Shown: positions 26,345 to 37,323 of the stretch, in pieces
Numbering within the stretch: position 1 is the first letter of the stretch
Layout of the letters: each line of letters begins with the position of its first letter
NCBI RefSeq assembly: GCF_937123705.1
Contig: NZ_CAKZKO010000004.1
Location: 62,001 to 126,000 of the forward strand
Source: an uncultured Paraglaciecola sp.
GTDB taxonomy: Bacteria; Pseudomonadota; Gammaproteobacteria; Enterobacterales; Alteromonadaceae
Direction: 5' to 3'
Length of the DNA: 64,000 bases
The notes under the pieces: generated by a model
What the model saw: only the letters and a program-made list of their open reading frames with translations
Database searches by the model: none
Told to the model about the DNA's origin: nothing
Translations under genes and position numbers: made by a program

Positions 26345-26623
26345 TTATGGCTCGTAATTTTGCTGTTGTAAGTGTTTTTTTAGTAAATTCTCTGTTGGCG
26401 GTGGTAGTTGTAAATAGAACCCTTTAATTTTCAGGTCGTAACGCAAAGTCTCAATATCGACTTGTGCCAGTTCGCGATCGTTTTTAAGAGGCATAATCAT
26501 CAAAAACTGTGGCGTACCAAAGGTTTTTAGCAAAGCTTCAGGAACTTTAGAAAAATCATCCCTACCCGGTACATATAAATAGGTTTCTTGCTTTTTACTG
26601 CTTTTGTAAACTGCACACAACAT
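26345..26623 (-). CDS. ycgL: YcgL domain-containing protein
   Basis: A 92-residue protein of the YcgL family (formerly UPF0745), with the diagnostic opening MLCAVYKSSKKQETYLYV, then VPEALLKTFGTPQFLMIMPL and YLQLPPP. The E. coli member has a small alpha/beta fold of unknown role; the family is nearly confined to Gammaproteobacteria. Its start codon overlaps the stop of rnd by one nucleotide (TAATG), so translation is probably coupled, and mltB follows after 2 nt. Confidence 0.95.
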   Translation of the reverse strand: MLCAVYKSSKKQETYLYVPGRDDFSKVPEALLKTFGTPQFLMIMPLKNDRELAQVDIETLRYDLKIKGFYLQLPPPTENLLKKHLQQQNYEP

Positions 26624-27789
26624 TATATTTCTTCCTCAATTAAGGCACGAGACAAGTGTAAACTATCAATCTCTGCAAGTTTGTTTAGCAATAACTCTCG
26701 TCGCCAACTGCTTAGCAAATCAGGTTGTAAGCCCAATTCTCGGGTTTCATCCGGACTGAGCCAACACCATTTAAGCAACTGATTAATCTGCTTCTTTGAT
26801 CCCACAAGCTCTGGTGGGAGCCCATATTTTTCAGCAATATCAAGGCAAACCTTTTTAACCCTTGCCGCAGTATTTTTATAATCTTCGAAGTCATTTAAGC
26901 GCTTAATTCTTGGTGGGTAGGCATGGGCACTGACGGTTTGACACTCAGCAACAATAGCTAACAGCGCTTCACCGTGCAGTCGCACTTCATGAGGATTCAT
27001 ACTTTGAATAGCGCGTAATTCGTTTTTACTTGAGGGCTGCAAGGTTGCAATAGCCACTAAGTTTTCTTCCCGTACAACAAAATTGAGCGACATATCACGT
27101 TGTCTGGCCATTGACATGCGCCAAGCTGCGAGTTTTTGTAAAATCAATACGGCTTTACTGGATAGTTTCCAATTATTTTTTATCGTTAAATACACAGACT
27201 CTAACGGTAAGGGAGTTTGTTTTTTGGTCGCTAGATGGGCAATCTCTGCAAATACCCATGGTAGTTTATTTTGCCCTTCTACTTTTGCTTTTAGTTCTGG
27301 ATAAAGCTGATATAGATACAACACATCTTTAGCAGCATAGTCACACTGCTCGTCTCGCAATGGTCTTGCCAACCAATCGGTGCGTGATTCCCCTTTATCT
27401 ACCGTGATATCTAACATGATTTCCACTAGTTTAGCGTATCCCAGCGCAGGCCCCATACCCACTATACTGGCCGCAAATTGGCTATCAAAAATAGGGCTAG
27501 GCATCACTTTAAAGGCATGCCAAAACGTTTCTAAGTCTTCAGAGCAAGAATGCAGTATTTTCACCACATTTGGGTTGATTAATAACGCGGTTAAAGCTGA
27601 AAAATCATCTATAACCAAAGGATCAACCAAGACCAACTGCTTACCATCATAGAGTTGAATTAGCCCCAATTGTGGATATAAAGTGCGGGTACGAACAAAC
27701 TCGGTGTCTACTGCTATAGCCTGTGCTTGACTGGCTTGTATACAGAAGTCTGTAAGCTCTTGATTACTGGTTATAAAATTGTATTCCAT
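26623..27789 (-). CDS. rnd: ribonuclease D
   Basis: A 3'-to-5' exoribonuclease acting in tRNA 3'-end maturation and RNA turnover. The DEDD catalytic motifs are visible: VDTEF (D28, E30), the second aspartate in LHSCSEDLETF, and CDYAAKDVLYLYQLY with the final aspartate and tyrosine. The C-terminal half carries the HRDC-type helical domains (LQKLAAWRMSMARQRDMSLN and following). 388 residues compares with 375 in E. coli. The gene is downstream of fadD as in E. coli and overlaps ycgL by one nucleotide. Confidence 0.95.
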   Translation of the reverse strand: MEYNFITSNQELTDFCIQASQAQAIAVDTEFVRTRTLYPQLGLIQLYDGKQLVLVDPLVIDDFSALTALLINPNVVKILHSCSEDLETFWHAFKVMPSPIFDSQFAASIVGMGPALGYAKLVEIMLDITVDKGESRTDWLARPLRDEQCDYAAKDVLYLYQLYPELKAKVEGQNKLPWVFAEIAHLATKKQTPLPLESVYLTIKNNWKLSSKAVLILQKLAAWRMSMARQRDMSLNFVVREENLVAIATLQPSSKNELRAIQSMNPHEVRLHGEALLAIVAECQTVSAHAYPPRIKRLNDFEDYKNTAARVKKVCLDIAEKYGLPPELVGSKKQINQLLKWCWLSPDETRELGLQPDLLSSWRRELLLNKLAEIDSLHLSRALIEEEI

Positions 27790-27820
27790 GGGATTCCAAA
27801 TTAGTGGTCAATAGACTCAC

Positions 27821-27844
27821 AAAAAAGCCGGCTAACGCCGGCTT
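27821..27844 (-). terminator. intrinsic terminator of fadD
   Basis: A perfect 8-bp stem AAGCCGGC / GCCGGCTT with a 4-nt loop (TAAC) lies 33 nt beyond the fadD stop, with TTTTTTGTG trailing on the minus strand. It separates fadD from the rnd operon. Confidence 0.85.
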
Positions 27845-27876
27845 CTTACATAAATGTATAAGCGACAGTGATTAAG

Positions 27877-29532
27877 CTATTTGTCTCTTAATTCTCTTCG
27901 TAGTATCTTACCAACATTGCTTTTAGGAAGCTCGTCCATAAACTCAACTTTTTTAGGTACTTTGTAACCCGTTAAGTGCTCCCGACAATGTGCGATCAAT
28001 TCTTTATCAGATAGCTGTTCGCTTTTACGCACCACCACCAGCTTAACGATTTCTCCCGATACCTCATGTGGCTCGCCGACAGCAGCAGCTTCGAGAACAT
28101 CTTCATGCATCGCAGCAACTTCTTCAATTTCATTTGGAAAGACATTAAAGCCCGATACTAAAATCATATCCTTTTTGCGATCAACAATATAAAAGTAACC
28201 GTCTTCATCACATGTGGCCACATCACCTGTAGCCAACCAGCCATCAACAATCATCTCGGCCGTTGCTTCAGGGCGATTTAGATAGCCTTTCATCACCTGA
28301 GGCCCTTTAACTAACATCTCTCCTGCTTCACCCATAGCGACCTCATTACCCTCATCGTCTACTAGCTTTATATCTGTCGAAGGTACTGGCATACCAATGG
28401 AGCCTTTATAGGCCTCTAATTGAGGAGGGTTAACTGTCACAGTAGGACAACATTCGGTTAATCCATAACCTTCAAGTAATACATGGCCTGTAACCTCTTG
28501 CCAACGCTCTGCAACAGGACGTTGCACCGCAGCCCCACCACCTAAGGCAAATTTTAGCCTTGAAAAATCTAAGTCTGTAAAGCCAGGCGTGTTCAGTAAT
28601 CCATTAAACAAGGTATTGACACCGGTAATAACCGTAAAGGGGTATTTCGCCATTTCAGCAACAAAACCAGGCATATCTCGAGGGTTGGTGATCAACAAAT
28701 TAGGGCAACCAAACTTGACAAAAGTTAGGCAGTTACCTTGTAAGGCAAAGATATGGTACAAAGGCAAAGCCGTAACAACTAATTCTTCACCTTTTGTTAT
28801 GACGTTTTCCAGAATATTTGAGGTTTGCTCTAAATTAGCCACGATATTTCTATGGGTTAACATAGCACCTTTGGATACGCCTGTGGTCCCCCCTGTATAT
28901 TGCAGAAAGGCTAGGTCATCACCGGTTATTTCGGGTCGTTGATAGCTTAGTTTACTGCCTTGTTTAATGGCCGTTAAAAATTTTTGTGCATTAGGTAAAT
29001 CGTAAGCAGGAACAACTTTTTTGACGTGCTTTATCATAAAGTTCGTAACGAGCTTTTTAGCAGGCGATAACATATCACCTACTGCTGTTAATAATACCGT
29101 CTCTACTGCGGTATTATTAATCACTTCACTTAAAGTACAGGCAAAACTTTCAACAATAACAATGGCTTTTGTGTTTGAGTCGGTTAATTGGTGTTGTAAT
29201 TCTCTGGCGGTATATAGTGGGTTCACATTTACCACTGTCATACCGGCGCGAAGTATACGGAACAGTGCCACCGGATATTGAATTAGGTTGGGCATCATAA
29301 TGGCGACAGCGTCACCTTTTTTTAGACCAGAGTTTTGTAAATAGGCAGCAAAATTACGTGAAAGCTTATCTAACTCGGCAAAAGTAATACTCTTACCCAA
29401 ATTGATGTAACTAATATTTGACGCATATTTTTCAATTGACTGTTCAAAAATATCAACTATCGATGAGTAACGATCAGGGTTGATTTCAGTCGGAACGTTA
29501 GCGTCATAATGTTTTAACCAGATTTTTTCCAC
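27877..29532 (-). CDS. fadD: long-chain-fatty-acid-CoA ligase
   Basis: AMP-forming acyl-CoA synthetase that activates exogenous long-chain fatty acids for beta-oxidation or lipid synthesis, working at the inner membrane. The P-loop-like motif is [16 protein letters not shown], the acyl-adenylate motif is GYGLTECCP, and the hinge region reads [27 protein letters not shown], followed by the FACS signature and the catalytic lysine near the C terminus ([10 protein letters not shown]). 551 residues is close to the E. coli 561. Translation starts at GTG with GGAGG just upstream. A FadR-like sequence lies about 136 nt upstream (29668-29684). Confidence 0.95.
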   Translation of the reverse strand: MEKIWLKHYDANVPTEINPDRYSSIVDIFEQSIEKYASNISYINLGKSITFAELDKLSRNFAAYLQNSGLKKGDAVAIMMPNLIQYPVALFRILRAGMTVVNVNPLYTARELQHQLTDSNTKAIVIVESFACTLSEVINNTAVETVLLTAVGDMLSPAKKLVTNFMIKHVKKVVPAYDLPNAQKFLTAIKQGSKLSYQRPEITGDDLAFLQYTGGTTGVSKGAMLTHRNIVANLEQTSNILENVITKGEELVVTALPLYHIFALQGNCLTFVKFGCPNLLITNPRDMPGFVAEMAKYPFTVITGVNTLFNGLLNTPGFTDLDFSRLKFALGGGAAVQRPVAERWQEVTGHVLLEGYGLTECCPTVTVNPPQLEAYKGSIGMPVPSTDIKLVDDEGNEVAMGEAGEMLVKGPQVMKGYLNRPEATAEMIVDGWLATGDVATCDEDGYFYIVDRKKDMILVSGFNVFPNEIEEVAAMHEDVLEAAAVGEPHEVSGEIVKLVVVRKSEQLSDKELIAHCREHLTGYKVPKKVEFMDELPKSNVGKILRRELRDK

Positions 29533-29665
29533 TGTGCCTCCAAGTTGTTAAACCTGCCTTATGTCTCATAAATGACTCAGCAAACTCAACTTATTATTAT
29601 TTTATTTAGGATACGAACTACAGCGATTCTACCTAAAGCTTCAACAAAGATAAATCAACAAATGA

Positions 29666-30529
29666 TTAACACCTCTGACCAGCTGAGGAACAGTTTAAAA
29701 ATTCGGCGACTTTCACCGCAACCGAGACTGGATTGTCCATATGTAAGTGATGATAACCTTCGCATTCTGCTACTGTTAAATCCTTTACCCAAGTTAACCT
29801 TTTTTGTAGCACCTTTCTCATAGACTCATAGCCTTGAGAGCCAGAAATCATTAACATTGGGCATTGAATATTTTCCATAAAAGCTTTAGCTTGATGACCT
29901 GTCATTCTGAGAGATGATAACGTTCTTAAACGCCTGTCTGTGGTAAAAAATAAGCGGTCATTTTCCTCACGAATGTTACGACTCACTAACAGTCTTGCAG
30001 ACTCAGGCTTAATGTCACCCACCATCGTTCTTGCTACAACAGTTCGTTCAATACTTTTTGGGTGTTTAGGCTCACTTTTTTGGGCTTTTAACCTGCTTTG
30101 AATAGCGTCCCTAAGTTGAGTGGGACTGCTTTGGGTTTCTTTAGTCATTGGGCCGAAAGACTCAATTGAAATAAGCTTACTGACATGTTCGGGATAACAA
30201 CTGGCATAGATGCAGGAAATAATCCCCCCCATGGAATGCCCCATCAATATAAAGGAACCCCACTGCTGTGACTCCACTAACTCATGTATATCATGCACAT
30301 AATCAGTTAAGTGGTAGTGCGCCCCTGCACTTCGATGAGATGACTGTCCGTGACCAACAAAATCCACTGCAATAATATAATAGTCAGTCAAATGTTCAGC
30401 CAAAGGCTTAAAACTATTAGCGTTATCTAGCCATCCATGTAAAGCCAGGATCATAGGCTTGTTAGGATCGCCATAACCTATTGCACTCATAGTGATATTG
30501 GCGAGAGGGAATTCAAGGGATTGAGCCAC
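29666..30529 (-). CDS. alpha/beta hydrolase, serine hydrolase-like
   Basis: A 287-residue alpha/beta hydrolase. The oxyanion-hole region is ALHGWLDNANSFKPL, the nucleophile elbow is GHSMGG with S99, and the histidine is near the end in EGYHHLHMDNP. The LHGWLDNANSF form resembles the serine hydrolase-like (SERHL) group. There is no signal peptide, so it is cytoplasmic. The substrate is unknown; it lies between fadD and an Slp-family lipoprotein gene, where it might act on lipid esters (inference). An intrinsic hairpin separates it from the upstream slp gene. Confidence 0.88.
   Translation of the reverse strand: MAQSLEFPLANITMSAIGYGDPNKPMILALHGWLDNANSFKPLAEHLTDYYIIAVDFVGHGQSSHRSAGAHYHLTDYVHDIHELVESQQWGSFILMGHSMGGIISCIYASCYPEHVSKLISIESFGPMTKETQSSPTQLRDAIQSRLKAQKSEPKHPKSIERTVVARTMVGDIKPESARLLVSRNIREENDRLFFTTDRRLRTLSSLRMTGHQAKAFMENIQCPMLMISGSQGYESMRKVLQKRLTWVKDLTVAECEGYHHLHMDNPVSVAVKVAEFLNCSSAGQRC
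29668..29684 (-). promoter_or_regulatory. candidate FadR operator upstream of fadD
   Basis: Read on the minus strand this is AGCTGGTCAGAGGTGTT, differing at one position from the classical FadR consensus ANCTGGTCNGACNNGTT. It lies about 136 nt upstream of the fadD start and overlaps the last codons of the hydrolase gene, so part of the match is also coding. The distance and coding overlap make it only a candidate. Confidence 0.35.
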
Positions 30530-30552
30530 GTACTTTCCTTTTTAAACACAAA

Positions 30553-30576
30553 AAAGCGGCAATAAACTGCCGCTTT
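30553..30576 (-). terminator. intrinsic terminator of the Slp-family lipoprotein gene
   Basis: A perfect 9-bp stem AAAGCGGCA / TGCCGCTTT with a 6-nt loop, with TTTTTGTG trailing on the minus strand, lies 38 nt beyond the slp stop. Confidence 0.8.
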
Positions 30577-30613
30577 GTCAGCGATATCTTGCCACCAGGG
30601 CAAAAAATTACCG

Positions 30614-31234
30614 TTACTTTTTAATTCTTTTAGTCGTCACAGGTTTAGCATAGTTTGTTGCACGACTGGGCCGACTAGGCTTTGACATTTTGCCACTGTT
30701 TCGGTGAGTATTACGATAAGTCACATTTCTACGATAGTAGCGAGGGTAATACATGTGATGACTTGGCCATACATGTAGGTTATTTACCTCTATTCGTTGT
30801 ACGTTTTTCCATAAGTAGTATCCCTTAACCATTGCAGTTGGGAATGTATATTCATGTTCACCCACTAGACCTTTTTCTAAGCCATTTAGTTGTGCGGTGA
30901 ACGTCATAAGACGCCCTACCTGATACACCATAGGATCTAAAAAGCCTTTAACACTTATGCGAAAACGCCCCATACTCTCTTCGTTTGTTCTAGGGCGACC
31001 ATAACTTGTCAAAGGATAGGAAACCATTTCAAAAATCGTTGAATCAGGTTTATTTTCAACTTTTGCTATCGCGCCCCCCCACCGTAACAGCTTACCTTTC
31101 GTCTGCTCGGCGTTAGAACGAGCATTTTCATAGGTAACTAATTGGGTATTATCTTCAAGTTTAAGCTTTTCGGGGAAAGTCGAGCACCCCGCCAAAAACA
31201 ACGCGCTCAATAATGCACAGATACGAATATTCAT
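30614..31234 (-). CDS. Slp family outer-membrane lipoprotein
   Basis: A 206-residue lipoprotein of the Slp/YeaY family (starvation-inducible outer-membrane lipoproteins). The signal peptide ends in lipobox LFLAGC, with lipidated C17. The family core is visible as GKLLRWGGAIAKVENKPDSTIFEMVSYPL and GRFRISVKGFLDPMVY, then GEHEYTFPTAMVKGYYLW. The start is set at the ATG preceded by AAGGATAATT; an upstream ATG would add 10 residues without benefit. The C-terminal 45 residues are basic and tyrosine/arginine rich, an addition relative to E. coli Slp. As in E. coli yeaY, it lies near fadD. Role: envelope protection during starvation or acid stress (family knowledge). Confidence 0.88.
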   Translation of the reverse strand: MNIRICALLSALFLAGCSTFPEKLKLEDNTQLVTYENARSNAEQTKGKLLRWGGAIAKVENKPDSTIFEMVSYPLTSYGRPRTNEESMGRFRISVKGFLDPMVYQVGRLMTFTAQLNGLEKGLVGEHEYTFPTAMVKGYYLWKNVQRIEVNNLHVWPSHHMYYPRYYRRNVTYRNTHRNSGKMSKPSRPSRATNYAKPVTTKRIKK

Positions 31235-31347
31235 AATTATCCTTAGATCGATAAACAGCAACAACCAATTTGGTATTGTTATTTATAGTAACTGAACAGC
31301 TACTGAATTTTAATGTTAATTTTATATCTATTATCAGAAGAAATAGA

Positions 31348-31653
31348 TCAAACGAAAGTATCTACACCGAGTAGTAATTGAATGCCTTGGCGCTGTTGCT
31401 CCTTCGCTACGCTTTGGTAAGCGGCAATAGCCGATTTTTCATTGAGGCTATGACCACTAGTTGAACTTGCTTGTTGATTAAAAGTCGCCGCTTTGTCAAA
31501 GGATTCACTATCTCCAGCGCGAACAATTGAAACTTGGGCAGTTTGCGAATGGTCATTATGGTTTTTGACAGACTTAGCAATACTGGTCTTATCCCGCGAG
31601 GAACGGGCAATGTCAGATGCTTTAAATGAAGATAATGACTCGATACTCAACAA
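31348..31653 (-). CDS. small uncharacterised protein
   Basis: A 101-residue soluble protein, probably starting at TTG with AGGA 6 nt upstream. The first ~70 residues are serine-, lysine- and histidine-rich and look disordered; the last 30 form a helix ending in EQQRQGIQLLLGVDTFV. Short proteins with this kind of ending (helix then LxGVDxYV) recur in Alteromonadales in my recollection, but no function is known. It follows tsaB on the same strand after a 122-nt gap. Confidence 0.55.
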   Translation of the reverse strand: MLSIESLSSFKASDIARSSRDKTSIAKSVKNHNDHSQTAQVSIVRAGDSESFDKAATFNQQASSTSGHSLNEKSAIAAYQSVAKEQQRQGIQLLLGVDTFV

Positions 31654-31775
31654 CTTTCCTAATCTAATGTAACCATAATAAACAAACCTGTGGCTTTATA
31701 GTTATTTCAAGCATTGTTTATTCAAGAATTGTTCCATTTACCAAAAGATTTACTCAAAGCGGCTATCTTGATTAT

Positions 31776-32462
31776 TTATTCTCTTCCTGGCAGCTTCTTC
31801 CACGTGACTTTGTCACGCAAATAAACAGGCTGGATATCTTCTACTGCCACCGCCTTTTCTGCTTTTATTAATACTTTAGCTAAGGGCAGCATGTATAAAG
31901 CATTGGGGTATAAGATATCCGCTAACACCTCAATATTTTTAGTGTTATTAAGCTGTGGATACGCCTGCCAGCCAGTGCCTACGCCAAGTGTCTTACCATT
32001 ATCACTAAATATTTGTGCGCACTTTTCTGGTGCTAACACTTGTTCTTCGCCCATTAGCGTCATGACATTTTGTTGTACCTGATATTGACCAAAATACACT
32101 TCTGCCATGCGAGCATCTATCACCGCTGTAAAGTGATTACCTTGATGTTGCATAAATGCTTGTTGCGCCATAGTTGCTAAAGTGGATATGCCTACAACTT
32201 TTAGTTCGGCCCCAAGTGCCAGTCCTTGGATCACGCCTGTGGCAATGCGAACGCCTGTAAAGCTACCAGGACCACGCCCGAAGCCTAAGACGTCCACTTC
32301 TTGAAGACTGATATTGGCTTCTGTCAATACCTCATCAATCATAGGTAATATGCGCTGACTGTGTTGTTGAGGACATATTTCAAAGCGATGAAAGGTTTGT
32401 TTATTCACCTCAAGCGCAACAGAGCACGCTTCAGTTGCGGTATCAATAACTAGAATATTCAT
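31776..32462 (-). CDS. tsaB: tRNA threonylcarbamoyladenosine biosynthesis protein TsaB
   Basis: ASKHA-fold partner of TsaD in the complex (TsaD-TsaB-TsaE) that adds threonylcarbamoyl to A37 of ANN-decoding tRNAs. The opening NILVIDTATEACSVAL and the conserved FGRGPGSFTGVRIATGVIQG are diagnostic. 228 residues matches the E. coli 231. Its ATG overlaps the stop of yoaA by 4 nt (ATGA), giving translational coupling; the tsaB-yoaA pairing is conserved in enterobacteria. Confidence 0.95.
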   Translation of the reverse strand: MNILVIDTATEACSVALEVNKQTFHRFEICPQQHSQRILPMIDEVLTEANISLQEVDVLGFGRGPGSFTGVRIATGVIQGLALGAELKVVGISTLATMAQQAFMQHQGNHFTAVIDARMAEVYFGQYQVQQNVMTLMGEEQVLAPEKCAQIFSDNGKTLGVGTGWQAYPQLNNTKNIEVLADILYPNALYMLPLAKVLIKAEKAVAVEDIQPVYLRDKVTWKKLPGRE

Positions 32463-34402
32463 GATTGGGCCTCAATTTCATCGGTTTCGCTATGGATATT
32501 GTGTAGAAAATTCACAGCTTTTTCTAAGTCACGGGTGCGATGCATATCTGGCAAACTGCCCATAAAGGTTTTGCCATAATCTTTCGTTACTAATCTATTA
32601 TCACAAATCACTAACACACCTTTATCGGTTTCGTCTCGAATAAGTCGTCCTGCCCCTTGTTTTAAGGCAATAGCCGCCTGAGGGATTTGCAATTGTGAAA
32701 ATGGATTGCCACCTTTTTTACGACAATCTTCAATCCTTGCCTGTAACAATGGGTCGTCTGGTGAAGCAAAAGGTAACTTGTCTATTAACACACAGGTTAA
32801 ATCGTCACCACGCACGTCTACCCCCTCCCAAAAAGCACCAGTGCCTAAGAGCACCGCGTCTTTGTTTTCTACATAGCTGTCTAGCAAAGCCCGTTTCGTC
32901 GTTGAACCTTGCACTAATATGGGGTTATCTATTTTATCTTGTAACTGTTCAGCAATGGCATTAAGGGTGGCATGACTGGTAAACAGCAAAAAGCAACGAC
33001 CTCTGCTCGCATTCACTAAGGTCACCGAAATATCGAGCAGTGTAGCGCGCATTTCACGGGCGTTAGGCTCAGGCAAAAAACGCGGCACACATAACATGGC
33101 CTGCTTAGGGTAATCAAAAGGGCTATCTAGAGATAATGTAGCTGCGTTGTTTAAACCCATTTGACGTTGAAAGTGACTAAACCCTCCATCCACCATTAAC
33201 GTGGCAGAGGTGAATACCCAACTACGTTTAGGCTCTGCAATAAAGTCTGCAAATTTTTGCGCAATGCTAAGTGGGGTTAAGTGCAGCACTATATGACGCA
33301 TAGTCGTTTCATACCAAAGACTCACTCCTAGCTGAGTGACATCGGTTAAGCGAGTTAATTTCCCTTTTGCTTCGGATACACGTTCAAAAATATTATCTAG
33401 ATCTTTGTCTCTACCTAGATGTAATTTAAGGACTTCATACAGGATATTGAGCCCATCGGTTAACTTACTGATCTGCATTTGCACATCATCCCGCGACAAC
33501 ATAAGTCGCCAATTTCCTTTAGCGGGAGTTTCGGGAAATAATATGCGTAAATCTGCCGCAATCATTTTGCATTTTTCAGCGGCACTTTGCAGTTGTTTGG
33601 CATCCTTAAGGGAAGTGCGATACACCACTTCCACATCTCGGCTTATATCCTGCATTTGCCTACTTGAAAAGGTTTCTCCAAAATACTCACTGGCAATATC
33701 GGGGATTTGGTGAGCTTCATCAAATATCACCAAGTCTGCTTCAGGGATCAATTCACCAAAACCTGTATCTTTTAACGCCATATCGGCAAAAAACAAATGA
33801 TGATTAACCACTACTAGGTCTGCATCTAATGCCTTACGACGGGCTTTAACCATATAACAGTCTTCAAAATCAGGGCAGTCTTTGCCTAGACAGTTATCTG
33901 CGGTTGACGTCACAAAAGGCAACACCTTAGCGTCTTCCGGTAATGACTTCATATCGCCCATATCACCGGATTTTGTGCCAGAGGCCCATTCCCGCACTTG
34001 AGAAAGTTGTGTCAGGGTTTCTCTGTCGACTAAGGTGCTATTGCCACTATGCTGTCTTAAACGGTGCAAACACAAATAGTTAGCTCGTCCTTTTAACAAA
34101 GCCGTTTTACTATTTGAAGCGAGTGCTTTTTTTATCAGTGGTAAATCACGGTGAAATAGTTGCTCTTGTAGGTTCTTAGTGCCAGTCGAAACAATGGTTT
34201 TTCTTTCGGACAACAGAGCAGGTGCTAAATAGGCAAAGGTTTTTCCTGTGCCTGTTCCGGCTTCAACAATGAGCGGCGCTTTATTCTTTATGGTGTTTTC
34301 AACGGCAATCGCCATATCTGTCTGAGCTTGGCGTGGCACAAAGCCATCAATGGCTTCTGAAAGTTTGCCATCGGCAACAAACAAATTAGATGTTTTGGAC
34401 AT
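32459..34402 (-). CDS. yoaA: ATP-dependent DNA helicase YoaA (DinG/XPD-like)
   Basis: Superfamily 2 iron-sulfur DNA helicase. Walker A is EAGTGTGKT near residue 42, and the DEAH box is VIFDEAHQIPD. Four cysteines of the Fe-S domain lie between them (YLCLHRLR and NCLGKDCPDFEDCYM). Late motifs include TSATLM, FWEGVDVRGDDL and the arginine-finger motif QGAGRLIRDETDKG. E. coli YoaA works with the HolC clamp-loader subunit in repair of stalled forks. 647 residues compares with 636. The gene diverges from efpL; no LexA box is apparent in the shared upstream region. Confidence 0.94.
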   Translation of the reverse strand: MSKTSNLFVADGKLSEAIDGFVPRQAQTDMAIAVENTIKNKAPLIVEAGTGTGKTFAYLAPALLSERKTIVSTGTKNLQEQLFHRDLPLIKKALASNSKTALLKGRANYLCLHRLRQHSGNSTLVDRETLTQLSQVREWASGTKSGDMGDMKSLPEDAKVLPFVTSTADNCLGKDCPDFEDCYMVKARRKALDADLVVVNHHLFFADMALKDTGFGELIPEADLVIFDEAHQIPDIASEYFGETFSSRQMQDISRDVEVVYRTSLKDAKQLQSAAEKCKMIAADLRILFPETPAKGNWRLMLSRDDVQMQISKLTDGLNILYEVLKLHLGRDKDLDNIFERVSEAKGKLTRLTDVTQLGVSLWYETTMRHIVLHLTPLSIAQKFADFIAEPKRSWVFTSATLMVDGGFSHFQRQMGLNNAATLSLDSPFDYPKQAMLCVPRFLPEPNAREMRATLLDISVTLVNASRGRCFLLFTSHATLNAIAEQLQDKIDNPILVQGSTTKRALLDSYVENKDAVLLGTGAFWEGVDVRGDDLTCVLIDKLPFASPDDPLLQARIEDCRKKGGNPFSQLQIPQAAIALKQGAGRLIRDETDKGVLVICDNRLVTKDYGKTFMGSLPDMHRTRDLEKAVNFLHNIHSETDEIEAQS

Positions 34403-34538
34403 AACGCCTTAAAAAATATTGAGATGTAATAACTAAGCAGGCGATTATGCCAAAAAGTAAAACAACTAAACACAACTTCCCTTGCCTATTTTTGTTTTCA
34501 TGTTATTTTTTGCGACAAATTATTTAAGAGTCTTTGTT

Positions 34539-35111
34539 ATGCCTAAAGCCAGTGAAATTAAAAAGAACGCCGCCGTTGAACATAACGGCAAAACTTACCT
34601 AGTTAAAGACATCAATAAGCTGACTCCAAGTGGGCGAGCCGGCGCCAGTTTATATCGGATGCGTCTATATGAAGTAGGCACTGGCGCAAAAGCAGATGAG
34701 AGTTTTAAAGCCGATGAAATGCTCAATTTAGTGGATTTTCAACGCAATAAAGTGAGTTTTTCATATCTTGACGGCGACGAATATGTGTTTATGGATGACG
34801 AAGATTATACCTCTTACTTTTTAGGTGCCGACACCATCAGTGAAGAGCGCCCTTTTATTACTGAAGATACTAAAGGGCTGCAAGTATTATTAGTAGAAGA
34901 AAAGCCGGTGGGCATTGAACTGCCTGCATCTGTTGATTTGCTTATAACAGAAACCGATCCGTCAATTAAAGGTGCATCAGCCAGTGCTCGCACTAAACCT
35001 GCCACACTATCTACAGGCTTAGTGGTGCAAGTGCCTGAATACATCGCCAGTGGTGAAAAAATCAAAGTAAATACCGCTGAAAGCAAATTTATGGGGCGGG
35101 CTGACTCTTAA
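34539..35111 (+). CDS. efpL: elongation factor P-like protein EfpL (YeiP)
   Basis: Translation factor paralogous to EF-P that relieves ribosome stalling, in E. coli acting at proline and some non-proline motifs. The 190-residue length equals that of E. coli YeiP. Three beta-barrel domains are visible, with the EF-P signature region [21 protein letters not shown]. The first-domain loop that reaches the peptidyl-transferase centre carries R33 (TPSGRAGAS), an arginine also found in E. coli, so no lysine modification is expected. The start is the ATG at 34539, not an in-frame codon 57 nt upstream, because the family begins MPKASEIKK. Confidence 0.94.
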   Translation: MPKASEIKKNAAVEHNGKTYLVKDINKLTPSGRAGASLYRMRLYEVGTGAKADESFKADEMLNLVDFQRNKVSFSYLDGDEYVFMDDEDYTSYFLGADTISEERPFITEDTKGLQVLLVEEKPVGIELPASVDLLITETDPSIKGASASARTKPATLSTGLVVQVPEYIASGEKIKVNTAESKFMGRADS

Positions 35112-35214
35112 TATGTCCGCGCCAAGGTATCCAAGATAGCCAAAGCGCACCATCGCACAAAATAGGTGCCAACAAGAACAGATTCTAGCGCGCCTTTTTT
35201 GTGTACTCACTCTT

Positions 35215-37307
<2,093 letters not shown>

Positions 37308-37323
37308 GGTAAACTGAACAAAC

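Noticed and set aside
34403..34538. Possible LexA box in the yoaA-efpL divergent promoter
   Set aside because: No CTG-N10-CAG arrangement with a credible core was seen.
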